Notes under the pieces: generated by a model
The model's input: only the letters and a program-made list of their open reading frames with translations
What the model was told of the DNA's origin: nothing
The model's database searches: none
DNA from: Atribacterota bacterium
GTDB lineage: Bacteria > Atribacterota > Phoenicimicrobiia > Phoenicimicrobiales > Phoenicimicrobiaceae
Direction of reading: 5' to 3'
NCBI GenBank assembly: GCA_030666935.1
Contig: DAOUWX010000083.1
Location: 1 to 7,694 of the forward strand
DNA length: 7,694 nt
Shown: one piece after another, positions 4,592-7,694 of the stretch
How the letters are laid out: each line of letters begins with the position of its first letter
How positions within the stretch are numbered: the stretch's first letter is position 1
Position numbers and translations under genes: made by a program

Positions 4592-5673
4592 CTTCTCCTC
4601 CTTTCTCGAGTTTCTATTAACTCTTCAAATAATTTTATAAATCTCTCGGCAATTCTTTCCGCTTCATAGTCCTTTAAAAAATCCTTTATTCTGGTAAGGT
4701 TGAATAATTTGCCCTGGAATAGCTCAATAAGTTTAGTTTTCATATCTTCGAAGTCGCGATATTTTATAATTTCATTTCCGTGTAACTCTACATAGTTTGA
4801 CTGATGAAACAGTATGGGACAGCCAGAACCCAAAAGTTGGCAGACCGAACTGGACACCACTGCTGGATACTTTTGGGAGGACTCCCTGTGAATGAGTAAC
4901 ACATCTGAAGCGTACAGATAGTCATATAACTCATCTAAAGGAAGAGCCTTTACTTTAAGGTCTAAAAAATTGTATTTCTTCTTCGCCTGATATAATTCAT
5001 CCAGTTCACTTTGGGGATTGGCAATAACCACATATCGGAGAGGATATTCTTGGGTTAATTCATTTAGATAAGGTAGAGCAGATATAACATCTTTTGACCT
5101 GAAGCCAAAGGAGAATACAATCTTTTCATCCTGGGGTAATCTTAACTTTCTTCTGGCTTCTTTTTTATTCCCCGGCTTGAGAGGGTGGTAAGGATAAGAT
5201 ATCATATGAATCCTTTCAGCAGGAAAAGACTTGACCAGATAATCTTTATATCGCTGGTCAAAACATACAATAACGTCCCAGTCAAATTGGTAATAAAGGG
5301 GATCCTCCGGGGCTTTACCCTCATGGACGACCTGAATAGTAACTGCTTTTTTCTTAATCCGGGGAAAGACCTCAATCAGTTTTTTAGCAGGTAATCTCTC
5401 TACATTTTGAGCGACAAAGATTTCATATTCTTCATTTAAAAGCGGAGAAGGATTAAAGTAAGTCGCCCGGGTAAATGGTATGACTTCATCAACCTTAAAA
5501 TGTCTGATTACAAAATCCTCGTCTTCTTGAAAAGTTGGACGGGCATCAGGATGTTTCCGGGCAGAAAATATTTTAAGTTGGTGGCCTAATTTCACCCAGG
5601 CTCGACCCAATAATTCCGCATGAATAGAAGGACCATTAGCGGCATTCCAAAGACACATCATTCCTATCTTCAT
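4588..5673 (-). CDS. GT-B glycosyltransferase, divergent GT4-like, partner of the GH130 gene
   Basis: Predicted product of 361 residues; ATG 5673 follows AAGGAGGGAATAAG. The N-terminal Rossmann half starts MKIGMMCLWNAANGPSIHAELLGRAWVKLGH, the usual 'xxGPSxHxxxLaxxLxxxGHxV' opening of GT4-like acceptor domains. The C-terminal half (about 165-361) begins EARRKLRLPQDEKIVFSFGFR. It has LPLDELYDYLYASDVLLIHR (245-263) and SVCQLLGSGCPILFHQSNYVEL (276-297), matching the sugar-nucleotide-binding segment 'LEAMAxGxPVI'. The E-x7-E motif typical of GT4 is not kept: by my alignment Ala271 and Gln279 stand there. There are no membrane segments. The C-terminus RERRRR is encoded by the SD of the next gene. 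Overlap with a GH130 phosphorylase suggests it makes the glycan, perhaps from GDP-mannose, that the partner trims or recycles. That is inference; donor and acceptor are unknown. Confidence 0.8.
   Translation of the reverse strand: MKIGMMCLWNAANGPSIHAELLGRAWVKLGHQLKIFSARKHPDARPTFQEDEDFVIRHFKVDEVIPFTRATYFNPSPLLNEEYEIFVAQNVERLPAKKLIEVFPRIKKKAVTIQVVHEGKAPEDPLYYQFDWDVIVCFDQRYKDYLVKSFPAERIHMISYPYHPLKPGNKKEARRKLRLPQDEKIVFSFGFRSKDVISALPYLNELTQEYPLRYVVIANPQSELDELYQAKKKYNFLDLKVKALPLDELYDYLYASDVLLIHRESSQKYPAVVSSSVCQLLGSGCPILFHQSNYVELHGNEIIKYRDFEDMKTKLIELFQGKLFNLTRIKDFLKDYEAERIAERFIKLFEELIETRERRRR
4597..4604 (-). promoter_or_regulatory. SD of the GH130 gene embedded in the glycosyltransferase 3' end
   Basis: AAAGGAGG lies five bases upstream of ATG 4591 and inside the upstream coding frame, where CGA-GAA-AGG-AGG-AGA-AGA-TGA reads as Arg-Glu-Arg-Arg-Arg-Arg-stop. 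Together with the ATGA overlap this is a standard arrangement for translational coupling. Confidence 0.85.
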
Positions 5674-5965
5674 CTTATTCCCTCCTTATAATTTATATTT
5701 CATATCTTTATAGGAGTTTTTTGATTAACTTGTTTAAGGTTCGTTTATCTTGACGAATAATAAATTGAGAGGGGGCAGAGATTAGATTTTTATTACATTT
5801 AATATATATTCTACAAAGATATTAAAAATCCTCTTTTTTTTAAAGATTTACCAGGTAAAAATTATCTTCTGCCATTCTTTGTCGTATTTATTATATCTCT
5901 CTTCTCTTAAGTATCCTTATAAGTCCAAACAGAAAATTTAAGAGCAGCAAAATACCCTCTTCATT
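5674..5965. other. 292-base leader between the methyltransferase and glycosyltransferase genes
   Basis: It holds the glycosyltransferase SD next to its start, an A+T-rich leader with several TATAAA/TATAAT-like strings (about 5690-5715) but no convincing -35, and copy C of the repeated upstream motif (5801-5840). No clear terminator for the methyltransferase gene is seen other than the weak hairpin at its stop. The length and motif suggest the GT/GH130 pair has its own promoter. Confidence 0.5.
5801..5840 (-). promoter_or_regulatory. Repeated upstream motif, copy C
   Basis: The minus strand reads AAAAAAAGAGGATTTTTAA, then TATCTTTGTAGAATATATATT. It shares the first 19 bases exactly with copy A and most of the next 19. 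It sits about 130-165 bases upstream of the glycosyltransferase start. TAGAAT within it could serve as a -10 element, but no matching -35 is evident. Confidence 0.45.
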
Positions 5966-5978
5966 TCAAAAGAAATGA
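5961..5978 (-). terminator. Weak hairpin overlapping the methyltransferase stop codon
   Basis: TCATTTC (5961-5967) and GAAATGA (5972-5978) form a 7-bp stem with a four-base loop that includes the TGA stop. It lacks a T-tract, so any terminator role is doubtful; it may only protect the 3' end or be chance. Confidence 0.25.
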
Positions 5979-6493
5979 TTAGGAATAAAGAAAGGCGTAC
6001 TATTCTGATAATTTGCGTACTTATTACCAAATCTTTTTCTAATATTTTTTTCTTCTAATTTAATCCATACAAGGTCAAAGACTATAAAAGCGGGAACAAA
6101 AATAACCAGGACAGAAATTGAACGAAGTAATATACCCATTCCTATCAATGTAACAGTATATCCAAAAAACATGGGATTTCTGCTTTTAGCATAAATTCCG
6201 GTAGTAATCAGTTTATCCGGAGGGTTTAATTGAAATAAACGAGAAAGGAAAGAAGCCGACTTATAGTTTCGAGAAATTTTTACTCCTGATTTATGTTGAG
6301 CTATACCAGCTCCTACATACCAATATAAACCGTACAGTACCACAATAAATCCTATTCCATAAGCCAGTAAATTTAGGATATTTAATCTTCCGATTTGTAC
6401 CCTAAAGGAAAACCAGAACAGAAATAAAGGGAAAATTACCCAGTAAAATATTATGGTAAGTGAGCTAGCTAATATTTTATAAATCTTCTTCAT
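5966..6493 (-). CDS. Membrane methyltransferase of the isoprenylcysteine carboxyl methyltransferase (ICMT)/PEMT type
   Basis: 175 residues if begun at ATG 6493. The bacterial members are integral-membrane, SAM-dependent methyltransferases acting on lipids or other hydrophobic acceptors. The family signature is clear: LITTGIYAKSRNPMFFGYT (about 95-113), then a hydrophobic segment, then LEEKNIRKRFGNKYANY (146-162) and a short tail ending in PFFIP. The RNPMFFG and EE-x-x-x-x-x-FG-x-x-Y-x-x-Y elements form the SAM site in relatives. Hydrophobic segments lie at about 8-30, 38-62 and 106-142. The start is odd: ATG 6493 touches GGAG with no spacing, while an upstream TTG at 6508 (180 residues) has only a weak GGGAA SD. 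The gene follows the metallophosphoesterase by about 60 bases (45 if TTG is used), so they may be co-transcribed. The acceptor substrate cannot be told. Confidence 0.8.
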   Translation of the reverse strand: MKKIYKILASSLTIIFYWVIFPLFLFWFSFRVQIGRLNILNLLAYGIGFIVVLYGLYWYVGAGIAQHKSGVKISRNYKSASFLSRLFQLNPPDKLITTGIYAKSRNPMFFGYTVTLIGMGILLRSISVLVIFVPAFIVFDLVWIKLEEKNIRKRFGNKYANYQNSTPFFIPNHFF

Positions 6494-6553
6494 CTCCTTT
6501 CTTTTCAATTTAAGTTTCCCAAAGGCAAGGTTTTTTGAATATTAAAATACATA

Positions 6554-7694
6554 CTATTTTATTTCTTCACTTTCGCAATCCAACAACCATAATAAATGTA
6601 CACCCTCAGGCTTAAATCCATCTCTTATTATAAATCCTCTTGGTAACCGGAAGGTATAAATGGCAATATAAAACTTGTGCTTTCTTTCAATATTTTTCCA
6701 TGAGTATTTGATAGGAATAACTTTAGCGCTTATTATTTTACCACCATCCAAATCCGGTAAACACTGATTATTATACTCCCCTATCAATATCACCCCAGAA
6801 CCAGTTTCATCTTTCACAATAAGAACACCATTAATAAAGGTGCACCCCTCTGAGATATAAGATTCTTCTACTAATGAAGTTTTTATTCTGCCTTTCACCT
6901 TCATTAAGTGTCCCTGATAAGCCTGAAAATTCGGGATGATTTCACCTAAGGCTAATATCTCATCTTTACATACTTTTACTTCCATCTGTTTAAAAAATAC
7001 CCCTTCCTTGTCTCTCGCCTGTACCATTAAAGTATGGTAACCTGCTTTTGCCTGAGTTGAATCCCACATCGCAGCAGCGGTATTCCACAATTTCTTTTTT
7101 CTAATTTTCATGGGAATAATATTACCCTGGTCGATCTGGTATCTTACATCTTCAAGAGGACCATACTGGGTATAGATCTGGGCGGTCATCTCTGTTATTC
7201 CGTTCACCAAGGGACCTGGCATAACAATATTTATCTGCCTATCTGCCCCACTCTCCTTATAGAAGCTAAAAATATTTTCCTCATCTACCTGAATAAGGCG
7301 ATAGCCACAAGGTTTGCCGTCAGAGCAATCACCACGCCACCACTCCCCACACAGAGCACCGGTAACCTGTTCCGGGATACCCTGGCTATCTATCAATATA
7401 TCCATATGCCAATGTCCTGAGAACATTTTCGTTGAATGCTGATTGAGCAGGTTCAGGACTTCAGCGCGATTTTCCCATGATATAGTCGGCTCATGAAAAA
7501 AAACTAACAATGATCCTCCTTGTCTATAAGATAAATCCTTTTGCAGCCACTCAACTTGATAATCTGGTATCTTGTAAAATTGATTACCATCTAAAAATTC
7601 GTTGGGATCTAAAACGATACAGTGATATGACCCCCAATCAAAAGAATAATAGGCAGGTCCGAAGTAATTCCGATACATTTCCTTATTATATCCC
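6554..7694 (-). CDS. Calcineurin-like metallophosphoesterase, C-terminal part (N-terminus outside window)
   Basis: An ATG occurs at 7678, but the frame stays open to the edge (GYNKE precedes it) and the sequence there is mid-domain, so the gene is partial. Numbering from that Met, FGPAYYSFDWGSYHCIVLD (6-24) is the usual strand before the last metal ligands. HEP (62-64) and GHWH (88-91) are the characteristic His motifs III/IV of the metallophosphatase fold. The first ligand motifs (DxH, GD, GNHD) should lie outside the window. After the catalytic domain comes about 280 residues of extra sequence. Residues about 148-236 look like an Ig-like beta-sandwich, with 'GYHTLMVQARDKEG' typical of such domains. 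Residues about 252-345 carry an OB-fold-like pattern (KVKGRI, VLIVKDETGSGVILIG). Such large, multi-domain phosphoesterases are often extracytoplasmic, but the signal peptide cannot be seen. The stop is TAG. The substrate is unknown. Confidence 0.82.
   Translation of the reverse strand, partial: GYNKEMYRNYFGPAYYSFDWGSYHCIVLDPNEFLDGNQFYKIPDYQVEWLQKDLSYRQGGSLLVFFHEPTISWENRAEVLNLLNQHSTKMFSGHWHMDILIDSQGIPEQVTGALCGEWWRGDCSDGKPCGYRLIQVDEENIFSFYKESGADRQINIVMPGPLVNGITEMTAQIYTQYGPLEDVRYQIDQGNIIPMKIRKKKLWNTAAAMWDSTQAKAGYHTLMVQARDKEGVFFKQMEVKVCKDEILALGEIIPNFQAYQGHLMKVKGRIKTSLVEESYISEGCTFINGVLIVKDETGSGVILIGEYNNQCLPDLDGGKIISAKVIPIKYSWKNIERKHKFYIAIYTFRLPRGFIIRDGFKPEGVHLLWLLDCESEEIK

Noticed and set aside
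5185..5394. 69-codon plus-strand reading frame
   Set aside because: It is antisense to the glycosyltransferase and its composition fits a mirror of real coding sequence.

Overview
All convincing genes in this window lie on the minus strand. The DNA is A+T-rich, with strong Shine-Dalgarno (SD) sequences of the GGAGG type. Gene content is a GH130-type glycoside phosphorylase next to a GT-B glycosyltransferase, a small CxxxCW-type flavodoxin-like reductase remnant, DUF4242- and DUF6429-like small proteins, and an NTF2-like secreted protein. This suits a low-G+C anaerobic bacterium, either clostridial or a candidate phylum such as Atribacterota. The lineage is inference; no marker gene is present.

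Layout from right to left, in the direction of transcription. (1) 7694-6554 is the C-terminal part of a calcineurin-like metallophosphoesterase, cut by the window edge. It is followed after about 60 bases by a small membrane methyltransferase of the isoprenylcysteine carboxyl methyltransferase/PEMT type (6493-5966). (2) A 292-base gap carries an upstream motif that recurs elsewhere in the window. (3) A translationally coupled pair follows: a GT-B glycosyltransferase (5673-4588) overlaps a GH130 phosphorylase (4591-3404) by ATGA. The SD of the second gene is read as the arginine tail of the first. The pair probably builds and phosphorolytically breaks a (manno)oligosaccharide or glycan. (4) A 533-base A+T-rich gap holds a second relative of the upstream motif and a strong SD followed by ATG-TAA. 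(5) Next is a secreted protein with two tandem NTF2/SnoaL-like domains (2870-2001). (6) From about 2000 to 1 the DNA looks like accessory, decaying sequence. It holds a small gene remnant with stops, three short repeat families packed into 200 bases, a DUF4242-like gene with a clear terminator, a 41-base perfect palindrome, a DUF6429-like gene, a probable mobile-element scar, and an FMN-reductase-type gene broken by two in-frame stops that runs off the left edge.

The clearest points for follow-up are the GT/GH130 couplet with its shared RBS/coding sequence, the roughly 38-base motif upstream of two genes (with a looser third copy), and two 'perfect SD + start + immediate stop' sites. I see no CRISPR array, tRNA, rRNA or intact transposase.
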